DNA of 64,000 nucleotides from contig OX465584.1 of assembly GCA_950022655.1 (NCBI GenBank), positions 45,924,723 to 45,988,722 on the forward strand. The letters are read 5' to 3'. The translations under genes were made by a program, and so were the position numbers. Source of the stretch: Alentia gelatinosa (Eukaryota > Annelida > Polychaeta > Phyllodocida > Polynoidae). Positions 23,761 to 36,959 of this stretch are shown here, in pieces (position 1 is the stretch's first letter; the number at the start of each line of letters is the position of its first letter). The notes under the pieces were generated by a model, which was not told the DNA's origin, ran no database searches, and saw only the letters and a program-made list of their open reading frames with translations.

Positions 23761-25242
23761 TAATCGTACTTGCAATCGCCAACTACTAGTACCTGATTCG
23801 GTGACTTGGGGAATCCACAGGCTATAGTCGGCGCCGGTCAGTCCTCTGGGTCTAGTCACAAAAGAAAAACGGTTCGAGCAACGCTTCCTTGCGATTATAC
23901 CCTTGCAACTAATGGACAATGTTGGGTGGTGGGGGTTAGCTGGTGTCAGCTCTTTTGTGGTTGCGCAGTCAACGGCTGTCTCCTGGGTAGCTATCGGTGT
24001 AGTGGAACTGCAACAGCTGATGTTGGCCTATTTCCACGGGCATATTAGTCCAGTCAAAATAAGCTGAAAAAGGGCCTAACCAGCCTCAATAAGCAATAGA
24101 TTAAATTCCAGTGGCATTCACCTCAAAATACCTTACATATATATACTGCCAGAATTAAAATTGAAAATAATCCAGTGTTAGAAGTAAGACAAATTAGCAT
24201 AAATCCAATATGACCAACCACAATCTACGAATTTCCATAATTCTATTTTAACCAATGTATAAACGTGATCTAAAATGCTAAACATATGTTTTCTGAGGTA
24301 GGGAGTTTATATGAATCACACAAAAAAGATCTGTCTGGTATATTTGTATAGATTCAATATCGCTGCCTGAATCATATGAAGTACCTTAATTGTGGTTGGA
24401 ATAAAGGTACAAACATAATTAAAATTAGAATGTATGTTTTCTGAGGTGGGGAATTCATGCACAACACCATGGAAGCCCTATCTGTTGAGTGAATAGGTGC
24501 TATAGGGAATAAACCTAATATGGCTGAAACATAAACATTGAAATATCATTGCCCTCCTTACAAAAATGATAGATATAGTAGTATATCATGGCAAACATAT
24601 ACTTTTCAGCTGAAGGAGCATTATCTATGTGTGTAAGTGATTTTCATTTGGTGATAGCTATTCTGAAAAATGATTTAGTGTTCTGGTGGCCAATTAAAAA
24701 ATGGCTCCCCTAGTTATGTGCCCAAACTCATGCTCCTTTCACTAAAGGCACAATTGTGCTAATATTTGAGTTATATCTGCCCCACAACTAGGCCCTTCCT
24801 ACTAGTACAAGTAGCGGTAGCGTACCCTTAGAACATTAAACCCTTGGGGCAAATTACTGATTCGATATCATTTCTAAAATAGGGCGGGTAAGGTGCCACT
24901 CGAGGGAGGGACTCAAGGGCCTCGAGGGGCCCCAGAGGCTCCCAAAGGTAACACTCTGGGACACTATGAGGCATGCCAGCTGGTTCTCTGGTCCCTGGAA
25001 GTAATGTCAGGATGCCAACAGGTTTACCATAAACTCCGGGGGTGCCTTCTGGAGTCAAGTCTAATCATTTGTACGTTATCATTCTTAACGACATGTAATA
25101 TCAAGGGTAATACAGATATGAAATAATCATCACTTCTTTAAGTGCATGTATCGATTATGTAATTCCTTATTTGTGCATACTCGTGGTAATTGGATTATGA
25201 ATGGATAACTTTACAGAGTAATTATATTTTCAGGCATTTCAG
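23761..25242. other. Region upstream of FBXO47 exon A
   Basis: The first coding exon and promoter of FBXO47 probably lie here or further upstream, but no ATG exon with a matching donor could be fixed. A GC-rich patch at 24890-25045 has short frames on both strands and no recognised product. Confidence 0.4.
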
Positions 25243-28200
25243 GCATTTTCAAACGAGCATTAGCCCCAGACTGTCCCATTCAGCCAGTAATACAATGCAA
25301 GAAACTCCGGCGGTCTACTCGACTAGAAATAAGAGAACAGACAGAAACGAAAGAACGGGCTATACAAGATGAGCCTTTAGGCTATTTTGAAATACTTCCA
25401 CTCGAGTTAAAATTCCTTCTGTTTACATATCTACCAGGTATGTGTATTATTCAACAAGGTTGTAACCTTTCACGTCGGTAAGGATTAATTTAAGCATTTG
25501 CAATTCTGTAACATTCTAATTTGTATATCTATATGGGTCGGGATCATGGGTAATCAACACGATGAACAGGCGATAGAGGATACCTCATGACACAACCGAT
25601 ACGGAGCTCTCACAATTAAAGGATAGATGGCGTTTGTGAGCCTAAAATACCTCAATCCAGAGTCAGTCGAAAGTATAACTACAAAAAATATTAAAGGTTT
25701 TTTAATGTTCCTCCCCACCCCCCAAAAAAGCCCCCAAACTTCCATACAATTGTTGAGACATTGCTACAAGTTTCTCTTGACATTGATTCTTTGTTTTATC
25801 TACAGTGGAGGAACTGAGTCTACTTACCATCACATCGAAGGCCATGCGCAATGCAGTAGAACTTTACAAGAACACTACGTGGTCCCAACAGTACCTTCTA
25901 CCGAAACCACTCAGCCACCAGTTTATTCCAGAGCCAGAACATGTGTACTACAGCACACAGTTTCACCGATTAGGCGAGTAGTATAATTGATCACGTCCAA
26001 AGTTCAGCACCACTGATAAAACTCTTTGAAATCTTTTTACCTATGAGAGCGTTCGTAGTCTCTGGTTTGAGTTAAAAATTCCGTAGAACCTTGATCCGAA
26101 CAAAACGGAATGAGCCAGATAGTCGAACTGAATCTGTTTCAGGTGTGTAATTTATTTTCAGGCCTGGCAATTTATATTTTCTTTTTGCATCTTACTGTCG
26201 TATAAAACGTACTGATATCAACATTGACTCAACATTCAAAGGTTAAACATGTTTTTCGATAAGAATCAGCATTATCTTAATAAGTAAACTCTTATTAATT
26301 GGTCACTTCTTGATGATATCGTTATATCTTTATTTGAATCATAGCATCTTACTTGCAGCATTGTTGATGAAGCGTGCGACATGCCTATACACAACAAAAG
26401 ACAGATTGAAGATTATACAACAGTTCTTGCAAAAGGTAATCCTTTGCGATTTTGGGAACTATATATTACAGATTACACTCAGTTAAAAAAAAAGTGATTC
26501 TAATAAATATCAATGACCTGCTGTTACACTTCATAGTAAGATACACTTTTATGTATCACTTCTTTTAAATGCGTTTTAAATTTGTCATGTCTTGCAACTG
26601 TCTGCTACATCTACTGGTAGCTGACTGAAATATTTACTAACAATGTATAGAAGAGTGCTGGAACTTTTCTGTTCGGGGTCTTCCTACCTTTAATTTCACT
26701 TTGTTTCCCCCTCTGGACCAAATATGCGGGGCACTGATCTATACCCTTTTTTGGACATCTGTCCCTCTATTTTTCCGCAGCACCACACGGTCACTTAAGT
26801 GTGGCTTTTTTGGAATTTGTTCCGAAATATAGACTGATTATATGGCTACACGGAATTTGAAACTATAACAATATATAAAGATACATGGAGAAATTGAAAC
26901 GGAAATCTCGAGTTGGTCAAAGTCTACTCAACATTCTTTATCTTCTTACAAAGCATCTACTTGTTAATCTTCTACAAGGGGTTTGAATCAGACCTGGGGC
27001 CTGTTGAATGATCTAGACTCGTACGTGAAGGCCCTTTTCTATACGCCACGAAGACCAAGGGACGACCTGGTTCAACTTTATTCAATACTTTGTACGAGAT
27101 ACAAAAAAGGGTCTTTATGTACCAGTCTATATCATTCAACAGACCCCAGGCTGGCCTGTACCAGGTGACGACCTGCTGATGGAATAGAGAACTGTAACAA
27201 ATTTACCACATTCACTTAGAAAATAAATACCTGCTGAGAACATATTTTACGTCCTGTTTGTAGTACCTCTGCAACTACCACAAGACGTGCCAGGCCCCGG
27301 AGCGCTGCGTCGCGCTGACGTGCTACGGTAGCTTCGTGCACACCATCATCGCCGGGTGGGACGACAAGGAATGCACCAAGGTCTTTGACACCATCGGCAC
27401 CAACACTTACATGCTGAAACATCTACAAAGCATCATCAAGGCCAAGCCAGGTAGTCAATCATTGGTCTACTATCAACGAGCCATCCATGAAGTATGTACG
27501 CAGAATTTTTGAAATTTTGGACCCACCCCCTCTCAATCTTGTTCGCAAAAGACCAAAGAAGGAACATAGATACAATTTTCAACATATTTGACCCCTCCAC
27601 CCACCCACCCTCTCCCCTCAATATGTACGTACTTTATGGATGACCCTCAAGCAGCACTTGAGGGCGTAGTGAATTCAAAAACATCAAAGTGTAGCATTGT
27701 TTCCTAATGGTAAAAAGATTAAAACAAGATAATTCATGATGATATACAGGATATGTATAATCAAAGTGATTGATTATCATTATTTTAGTATGTTGAAAGA
27801 TCCACATAAATCCCAAAAAGCTGATTTTTGATTAAAGTGATTTATTGGGGTGTAATTTTACATCGGGATAGGGGGCAGTGGTGTAGGGATGGTCGCAACG
27901 TTTCGTCTGCTTTTAGGAGACTTCTTCAGGCAATAATTCTAAATCTTTATTATTCTTAAGCTTTACTGTTTCGCATGCCGTTTACGTTTTAACCATTTGA
28001 TGACATAGGGGTATCTGCTTTGAATATTTTGTACTGGATGGCGCCACTGTATCTCAACAGGATATTGGGGTATACTGAATCCAGTCTCTCCATTTTCCAA
28101 AAAGCACACTAGATGTCGCGACAGCGTTGTCCAAAACCTGCCTCATCGAACTTACCCTGAAACCTTTTTGGGTGCATGTCCACTTGAACTCTCATTGAGA

Positions 28201-31200
28201 GGTTGAAAATCAAACGTAGCAACAGCTCTGACACTGACATGTGGCTTGATAGCAATGTGACGACAGAAATTAAGATGACCAAGAGGAGTAGCCAATATTG
28301 TAACAAATGCCCTTGATCGAGCAAATTCAATTTCAAGAATCACAGGCAATTCATGGATAACACTCTCAAATCCATTATCATTGATGCAATTATAAAGTTT
28401 CATTAAACACATTCCAGGGGATAAAAATGATTCCCCTTAATCCAACCTGTGGATTAAATAATATAGAGGACTTGGTATTTTGAATAAAGTGAGAATAGGT
28501 CATTTCCACAGTGCAAGCCTTCTCTTCACATTTCTTGGCATTGATTTCCCATCAGACCAGTAGTCGAGTCCCCGTGTAGCCATGATTGAGTTTCATTGTT
28601 CTCAAGACTTTGTTCTCCAAATGTTGTATTCGGCGAAATGCGCCGTTGGTAAATGCACACGTGATTTTGTACCTCATCAATATTCCTCAGTCGAATGATG
28701 GATACAGTTACAGTCATCTTCGTATCAGTAATGATACGAAAGATGACATTAAGTATCCATTACTCCAATTCATTTAAAAAGTGATTACCTCATTCGTTCT
28801 AGTAATAAGAGATCAAATTATGCTGTGGCTCACATTAAATGCAATACAAAGGCTACACTAGCCACTATGGTCAACCAAATCCGTGATTTTGCCTATGGAA
28901 CCGAAATATTTATGCAAGATTCAAGCACAGGCCCCGGCCATGACCAACCGACCAACATGAAACAGATTCAAGGCTCATAAAGAAACAGTGAAACAAAGGA
29001 CTAGCAAGGCCACAAGATTAGGTATGCCTCATGTTTATTGGCGCCAGCCGGTACATAGACAGTGTTCCGATATGAATACAGCTAGACCATGTTATTGACC
29101 ATGTAGCTAGACTGAATTAATTAATCAGTATCACAAGTGTCCTTGTGCAATCATGTCCAGACGAGTTGTTATTTTTATGAAGCTAAATACCGTCTGATAG
29201 GTGAAAGGGATTGACGTTACTACAATATATTCAGAGCTTTATACAATCTACTTAAGTTTGATTTTTGACTGGAACCTGAATCAAACAAGTAACTTTTCTA
29301 TCTTTTTAAATGAGACATAGTACCTTCATCAGAGTAGATACTCTTCCTCGCACCGTTTCAACACTTGTGTCTGAGATACACATATATAGTGCCAACAACA
29401 TAGAAATGATTCAGAAGTTATCAGTTAGTCGTTCGGTCTGCTGGGGTGGACAGAAATTACCAACCTGTTCACCCTCTTGGTCGCCTCGCCTCCTCGTGGT
29501 GCAGACCGTATATGCTTGCACGCAAGCACAACTAAAGTGACCAGGGTGGGGAGTTAGCTCAGTAGCAAAAGACTGGACTTGTAATCTCAAGGTTGTCAGA
29601 CTTTGTTGATTCAAGTCCCACTGCAGCCACTTTTCTCCTTCACCCCCAGCAGCGGTAGATTTACTGCCATATCAAAGGCCAATCCTTCTCATGCCATGTC
29701 TATGTGGTGTGGGAAGTAAAATAACTCTCACCTCAGTAAAAGTGTAGGGGTGAGATTTCTACCTAAATTCATCACATAGATTCAATCACCACCCTTGTGG
29801 TGTAAAAGAACCTTAGGAAAGTCTGGTGAGAACCTGAAATGGTTAACTGGACGTTAAATCAAACCAGCAAACAAGTTAGTCGTTCATAATTCGGAATATT
29901 CAAATGATATTTATAGCTGTTTGAGCAGGTCATTTGACTGCTTATACACTTATGTTAATCGCTTTATGTATTTCATATTGTTCTTATAGTTGTTTCTCCT
30001 TACTGCTTGCGATAAACAAATACCACATATAAACAACAACAGCATATGAAATACAATTTTTTTTAGACAAATTGGGAGCAGATCTTTATCCGCAACCATT
30101 AATCTAGGAATTTAGAAACAATTATTTTGAAACCTTGTTTTAAAAACCGGTAGGTTGATATTTATCTCAATTACGGATGTCAAAGACCAAATCTAATTAT
30201 TCCAAAATGCCTGGTTATGGAACAACACGAGAGAGAAGGTCCTCTCTATTACCAAATGTGAATTAGAAAAAAACCACTATTGAATCATGTTCCTGAATAT
30301 TCCGTCTATTGTTGAGTATTTTCTAAACATAATGACAAAAAGCTAAGAAGGGTGTGCCCAGCAAGTTAGCAGTAAGGTCGCGACAAGGAGCTGTGCCACT
30401 TAAATGAAGGAAAGTAGGTGCCTTGGACGTGTGCCACGCGACGTACAACCACCCTTGGTGGCTGCTTCAGGAGTTCAATAGGAGGTTGACCTCACGACCA
30501 AGGTCTTTCATTCTAGTAAGCTACAACGTTCAATAAACCGTATTGCATCTCGTATCTGGACCAATAGATCAGTGTTCCTCTATCGCCGTGGAAAATTTGG
30601 ATATAGGGGTGGTTTTGTAATGATAACCTATTTTCAGCCACATTTGAGGCTGAATAGCCGATTCTGATTTATGATAACACTATCAATCAAATGTCACAAA
30701 GAATCCATTGCTAATATCGCTGTATCAAACTTTTCTAGAATTAAAAAAAGATCTATTGTGCATTTGTCAAGTGTGGACCCCACTTTGTATCATTTCTAGT
30801 TGTACGAGTAGTTAGATTTTCCTAGTTCCAGGATTGAAGCATGTAGAGACTAACCCGCCGTTTACACGAGACGACTAAAAACGTGACGACTGTAGATCGT
30901 AGGGCCAATAGTCGTTAGGTGTTGCTTGATTACACAATATTGACCACAATGGTCGTGCACCCCAGAATGTCCTCAAGCGTTACACTATACGACCTTTTGT
31001 AGGAATAAGTGTAGACGACCAATTCAAGTCTGATTCTGAGTCGCCGTCGTCAGAGCGTGTCGTATAGCCGTCAGGTGGTGTAATTAGACAATCTGTAGTC
31101 GTCACTGGCTTGGCGTTTACACTAGACGATTTCTAGCCTTATACTGCTGAAAGTTGTCTGGTGGTGCTGAAATCAAGAATACCCCGCCTATGATCATCTA

Positions 31201-33542
31201 GTGAAAACGCCGGGTTTCCGAATATTGAATGAGCTAGTTCATATGTATTCTATTGAAAGGCGGGTGCGGAACCTCCAACACAATCGCCGAGTGGCTTATG
31301 TTTTTGGTGCTTATAGGAAAAGGTAGATCATTTTGTGTCCTTCCATTGACATAATTCCGCGTGCATCATATTAGTGATATGGTGTGATGTATGTGGCCTA
31401 AACTTATACAGTTAAGTTCTGCGAACTTACTTCTTACTGGTGGTTGGTAAGATGGTGTGTGTGTTCGAAAAAGAAAGGAGAAGAAAAAAAGTAAGTGATG
31501 TAATTTGGTGTATTTCGCAGCTCTATTCACACATCATTGAGATACAATTATTGCATTGCATACAGTCCTCAGTGCATGTTACGAGTGATATACTGCTTTG
31601 ACTGTCCTACTATTAACATAGTGATGTGTGCCTCACTCATGATATAGATCTTTATGTTTTGCACCTCTGAACATACAACCATTGAGATAATTCCCGCTCG
31701 TTCCAGGGACCTACGTGGGTTTGGAGATGCACGTGCGCCTCTTCTTCCGACGCGTCTTTCTCAACCCCTGCACGACAAGCCCTGATCGTTCATTCTGGTT
31801 GGCACTCACGCTCAAACCCTTCCCGATGGTCCATCAGGCTAGAGTGTTGTTTCTTCTCTTTGGACCAATTAGTGACGGTAAGATCTTACACAATTGTATT
31901 ATAAAGCATTGCAAATGGCTTCAGAATTATTTTCTACTGCCATAATTAAGCCACAACAGAGATGCACAGTGTGTTCACTGATGATAATTACTAGATACCT
32001 GGAAATGATTAAAAACGCAATTTTAGGACAAGCCATGTGGTACGAAGTGCACAAACTATCAGTTCGTGCACATTGTGCAGAATGAAATCCGTACAGCTGG
32101 CCGATAATTGTGAGATATTCCTGCATAAGTATATATTACTATAACAGGGCCTACATATCGAGAAGTCTCACCAAAATACACAGGTAAAGGAATGTGACGG
32201 GCATGACTTGCAAAATTCTCCTAATGCGTTCTTAGCGACTAGATAAAATCCTTATTTTGAAAGATACCATCCCTTTGCAGTCACAGATGCTTTATATTTG
32301 TAAGACCTAACTTTATATGGAAGTGCGTAGAGATATATTTCTAAAAATTATAAGACTACATTTTCCGAACACATTTGATCTGCAATATCTTACTGTCTTT
32401 AGTACATCATAGCTTGAACGGAATGTAACTACTGTCCGAAAAAAGATAGGACAGACATCATCACTTAAAACTTTAAATTGGTCAATCAAAAAATAAAATA
32501 CTTGTGGTTTGGATTTTCATTGACTGTTCCAGATCTGTTAGCTGCTCGCTCCAAACATTAATCATTAATTTCTTGTAGACAATTTGGTGTTATTTTTATG
32601 TCAAATGATTTAATTGGAAGGATCAGATGAGCTGACCTGATTTCTTTCCGTTTTTTTTTAATTCTTTCTAAAAATTTGCAATCAATGCAAGTAAATTGTT
32701 CTTCCATGCGAATTGCTAAATATGGGTATATATAAGGGTGACCCCTTGACTAGATCTAGCCGCATTCAGATTTAAAATCTCTTTTTGCTGCAAAAAATGA
32801 AAGATAAATCATGTCTATTTCTTTATTTTAGACCTCGAGTCGAGAGCTTTGTCTGCAGCCGATGCCCAAATAAATCATGTCTATTTTCAAGTCAGAGTGC
32901 CCCATGGACTTTTGAGACTTATTGAATAGGAGACTATGAAAATAATTACATGTCATATAGTATATACCAAAATGCTAGTAGGGATGTATAAAAACCTTTT
33001 AGAATATAGCATCGTTGGTGCCCATAACAAATTGTGATGAGAAATCCCTATAAAAGAAATATATGATGTCCCACACGCCATAAGTTTTATTTCGCGATAT
33101 AAAACTCATATCTCACATATTAAAGGACTTCAATGAAAAATGTTAAAAGCTATAAATATAGCAATCGCACACCTCGTGAAATAGTATCTTTAAAAAGTAA
33201 TGAATTATTTACGGACAAAATCGGAGCGTACATCACATCTAGATGAAGTAAAAACAAAAAGAGATAATTCTGTTAAAATTAGTTAAAGCTATCTCATTAA
33301 TTGAGAAACATGAATATATATGCGGATGAACTCGAAAATGTATATAAATGGTGAAATTTCAGAGTCAATTGGTTGTGTTCCAGAAGAAATTCAGTGGCAT
33401 GAGATGTGTGAGAGCACGCCGGTGAACCAGGAGCAAGCCGTGCGCTGTTTTACCGACCTGGCCAACGCTTTCCGCGTCCTGCATCACCACAGTACGGAAT
33501 GGACGGAGGACAACATCATCTCCGTCATAGACGAACTCACAA
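25243..33542 (+). CDS. FBXO47: F-box only protein 47, six exons, both ends missing
   Basis: Exons: 25243-25437, 25806-25973, 26359-26435, 27264-27450, 31707-31877, 33363-33542, phase-consistent, 326 codons. After a basic KKLRRSTR stretch, GYFEILPLELKFLLFTYLP then VEELSLLTITSKAM form the F-box. Then come LLMKRATCLYTTKDRLKIIQ, CVALTCYGSFVHTIIAGWDD, SFWLALTLKPFPMVHQARVL, LFGPIS and EWTEDNIISVIDELT. These follow vertebrate FBXO47 segment by segment. F-box proteins bring substrates to SKP1-CUL1 ubiquitin ligases. In vertebrates FBXO47 acts in meiosis in germ cells, at chromosome synapsis or telomeres. The first coding exon and the C-terminal ~130-140 residues (expected to start like VPREWLLENNAR) were not found. 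The exon 2 donor must be GC (TTAG then GCGAGT) for the frame to hold; the nearby GT would break it. Intron 4 (27451-31706) carries several repeats. Confidence 0.88.
26993..27150. mobile_element. Short inverted-repeat element (MITE) in FBXO47 intron 3
   Basis: 158 bp made almost wholly of two inverted arms of about 60 bp. The left starts CCTGGGGCCTGTTGAATGAT; the reverse complement of the right starts CCTGGGGTCTGTTGAATGAT. No coding capacity. Its end resembles GGGGCCCGTTGAATAGTTCA near 44358, suggesting a family. It ends 113 bp before exon 4. Confidence 0.75.
27451..29545 (+). other. FBXO47 intron 4, first part
   Basis: No exon recognised. A near-perfect hairpin lies near 28707-28746 (GTCATCTTCGTATCA and TGATACGAAAGATGAC, differing by one T). 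Confidence 0.5.
29546..29874 (+). mobile_element. tRNA-derived SINE in FBXO47 intron 4
   Basis: The head has an A box (GTTAGCTCAGTAGC, 29553-29566) and a B box (GATTCAAGTCCCA, 29608-29620) at tRNA-like spacing; the arms are too mismatched for a functional tRNA. A body of about 230 bp follows. The end carries GGACGTTAAATCAAACCAGC plus a CAAA-type tail, the 3' core shared with the SINE tails at 3102-3152, 39541-39600 and 40275-40313. It lies sense to FBXO47. Confidence 0.75.
30055..30125 (+). repeat. Remnant resembling the start of the Penelope terminal repeat
   Basis: After a T run, AAATTGGGAGCAGATCTTTA followed by TCCGCAACCATTAATCTAGG matches the first ~65 bases of the 604-bp terminal repeats (ATTGGGGAACGGATCTTTAT then CCACTACCAACAATCTAG) at roughly four bases in five. 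The similarity fades afterwards. It is either a decayed solo end of a related element or a short shared terminal motif. Confidence 0.55.
30852..31216. mobile_element. Inverted-repeat element (MITE) in FBXO47 intron 4
   Basis: The left end reads AACCCGCCGTTTACACGAGA; the reverse complement of the right reads AACCCGGCGTTTTCACTAGA, and both continue GATGA/CGACT. The 365-bp interior is rich in ACGAC/GTCGT motifs, and a second GGCGTTTACACTAGACGATT lies inside the right end (near 31112). No coding capacity. The target duplication is unclear. Confidence 0.65.
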
Positions 33543-36500
33543 GTAAGTCACAATATTCCACTCCTCTCACACACAGATAGATGGTTGTCAGACGAGCGCA
33601 GCATCACCACATGCTCATTTTCTGTTACCAAGGACGGCAGGGTATTGTTACCCCCACCAGCAGAATTCTCCCCGCCAGGTGTGCTGTGTGTAGGCACTAT
33701 CGATGACGACTCACTAGAAAATGGTGCCACAAATAATAAAGATTATTATAAGGTATACAACTGCCGTTATGCAATAACGGATCCATGAGCACACTGTGCA
33801 AAAGCTGGATTGTAAACAAGATGATGATGAAGTAATGATCAATACAGAACAATTATCAATATCGTCTACAGTCGGCCATAATCCATATTAGTCTGACTGT
33901 AACCAGTACGATACCACATTAGGCAACAGCCAATATGGTCCTCACTATTAATGAGTTTTACCATCATGACAATCTTCCAATTAGTTACCACTATCTAGAT
34001 ATCAGTTTATCATCATAAAATCGTGTGAATTCGCGATAGTGAATATACGATGTCAAATATGGTTAACCATCACCAAATTCATATACTACTACAACCTTCA
34101 TGTACTCCCACACTGAATGTATGAGCAATTTGTGGCATTATTTACATGCAGTCCCACGCGGACCTGCTACCATCACCAAATTCATATACTACTACCACCA
34201 TCATATACTACTGACTACCACACTGAAGGTATGGGCGAGTGTGGCAGTGTTTACATGCAGTCCTGTGGGGCCCTGCTAGTGACTGTGCAGGGCCTAGCCA
34301 CTGCTAAAATGAAAGTCTACTGGTGAAAGACGCACCTCTTCGAAAATAAGAACCATTGTAAAGACTTTAAATACAAGCCTTGAACATCTTTAGAAAATAT
34401 CTAAAAAAGGCTCCATCAAATTAAAGAAAATGTTCTTCTTCTCACCACATTTTCTTTTGGTATTTCGTTTATTTACCAAAGATACACAAGAAAAGCAAAA
34501 TCCATTTGAGTAATTTGGGGGGGATGCTACTGATTTTTAAATAACACTTAATACTTTTCAGCGTTTCGAACCTTTCTTCATAGTACTTTTTCTATGTAAG
34601 TTCCATATTTTTGTCTTAGTCGATGAGTTATTTTTCTATCCTTCCTTCTTCAGCCATCTTCTTCGACCAGAATTGTGATAAAAGAACTTAAAACTATTAA
34701 AAGGCTCTCGTAGTCCGGATAATACCGATAATTATGGGTGATTATATCACATTTTAACTCAAAGTAAACCGTATTTGTGTTTTTATTGTTGTAGTCCACA
34801 GCACAGACCCGTTTCTCGCCTCTTTTTTCGCAGGCGTGTTTAATATTGATTGACCTTTAACGAATGATTACATCGGCCTTTTTTTAACCTGATTTGTTCG
34901 ATGCTATGTGCTGCATCGATTTCTCTTTTATACCCCTTTGACCCGGACCGCTTCTTTCTTCCTCTCTAGAACCTTTTAACAAGTTGTTTCAATTGAAGTC
35001 CATGAGGGTTGATATAGTGAGTGAAATTCCTCCTTTAAAATTTACATCATGATATAAGCAAGTTCTTTCTAAAGAATATAGGATGTGTCTGGAGGAGTTA
35101 GGTTCATCCGTACCCCAAGAGAGCAGTGGAAACAAATTCTTAGCTGTAAATGCCACAAGGTAGACTAGGTTAATTAAATATTCCCATTAGCTGCGCTGAG
35201 CACAGATTGCAGCAAGCCGCACGCCCGGCTGAGATGAATGTTAATTGGTTGTTGTGGTGTCCCTTGTCTGATCGCTCCACGCTAGCTCTAATTATTGGAA
35301 TGGGAATTCGATTCTCGAGCAGTTTAACTATCACCTTTAATGGACAAGTCTGAGTCTGTTTTAACCGCCAAGAAACTGTATCATTTAGTGATGTTAACTC
35401 GGACTGCATTTATATATTCTAGAGTTACTGAATTAAAATCAATATTGGTAATTCCAAATGAAGGAAATAGTACACAATTATTAAAAGATGTGAATTTCTG
35501 AACATTTTCTGAACATCCTGAACATTTAGTAGAATAGGAAATTTCAAACAGACAATATCATTTCCGTTTCACTGATACTGTCATTGCTATTGATCGTATT
35601 CTTACACCTATGGCAGTCAAAACACAGCCAGCCAATTATCCGAGATAGTTTTAATCTATATTGTTTTAATTCCCGTCTGAGAGGGTGCAAATAAAAATAT
35701 CCCTCAAATTGTCGAATTTTTGGTAAAAGTTTGCATTTTTTCATTGTTTGTTTGCAATATGCTGAAGCAGAAAGATGGGCGAATGACGTCCATGGGTCCA
35801 TGGAGAAAAATAATTTAGAATACAACACACTTTCATCTCTTTCGCTGGTAGAATGATACTTTAAATGCAAACGTAGACAGTGAGATTCAATCGAGATAAT
35901 GTATATTCAAAAGTTTCTGGAGTTCTTTTGTCTAGTGAAAATGATAGGTTGTTATGCATGCACTCTCCTAGGAAAGCAACAAATTCCACTTACACTTGTG
36001 TTGCGATCAAGTAACAAGATAACAGAAGGAACAACCCAGATAGCAATTCTAGCGGGGTATTCTCAGAAGAGACTAAGAGAGTGAGACTGCGAAGATTGGC
36101 TTATTATCACCTAGATGAGAGAGTGAGGCGGCCTGCACAATGGTCGCTATCAGAGAAGAAGGGGCATCTGTTAGAGAGTACTGCTCGAAAGTCGGACTGG
36201 GTTTCCTTCTCAGCTGGCACAATGCCGCCTGGAGCTGCGAATCAAGGCGCTGACTCCGTAGACTCACTTAGTCTCGTGGCAGGCAGACATGGGAGAAGTC
36301 TAGACAAAGAGGCCGGTTACCCGGAATCAGTAATTACGGAGCTGCTCCGTGGAACTGGGCCTTTGTCCACATCCTGAGTCCATCCTCCCACACAGACATA
36401 ACTTGAGTCAGGCCCAATTAAAATGGCCAGTCATGCCCTGGGAAGAGTATTTTAAAACATGTTTTGAGGCCGAGTCGTTTCCCGGGCAGGTCAGAGGTGA

Positions 36501-36959
36501 GCTGCTCTTGACCTTGGACCTTCAACTTTGCGGTAAAGTGTAATGCCCCTGCGTGACCAATGTTAACTGATCATACTCACTAAACCCGCTTACAGCAGCT
36601 TGGCTACTTTCCAGCTATAAGTGGATTCTTTTTTATATGTATGTTTTTAGACGCAGCCTCAGTCAAAGTCAAACCATTGAGTTTTTTAAGTGTTTGCACC
36701 GTATGGTATTGAATGATTTGATGGTGACAGCTAAAGGTGAACATAATTCGGAGTTCCCATTAAAGAATTAAACCTCGTTGGCACGTATTCCACAGGGTTA
36801 CCTACACATGATGTCCTAATAGGTCAGAAGTCATTGTCCTATGTATTATACAAGAGCCTTGACGGCCAAAAATGCCGTTTAGTTTTGCGGTGTGAAGGCG
36901 CCATTGTGCTTAATTTGTGGATGGTCTGCCTCTGCTTTAAAGATGATGTAAAGCAATTA
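33543..36959. other. Region downstream of the last recognised FBXO47 exon
   Basis: The remaining FBXO47 exons were looked for here and not recognised. A frame at 36349-36543 (containing PWEEYFKTCFEAESFPGQ) in a GC-richer block at 36060-36545 is not similar to anything I know; it may be a conserved noncoding block or a fragment. Confidence 0.4.
34069..34281 (+). repeat. Tandem duplication, two units of about 100-110 bp
   Basis: Unit 1 (34069-34170) and unit 2 (34171-34281) both start CATCACCAAATTCATATACT and share CACACTGAA.GTATG and TTTACATGCAGTCC. Unit 2 holds a small extra CATCATATACTACT insertion. Confidence 0.75.

Noticed and set aside
36349..36543. A missing FBXO47 exon
   Set aside because: The translated stretch PWEEYFKTCFEAESFPGQ does not resemble the expected FBXO47 C-terminal region and lacks a matching acceptor phase.
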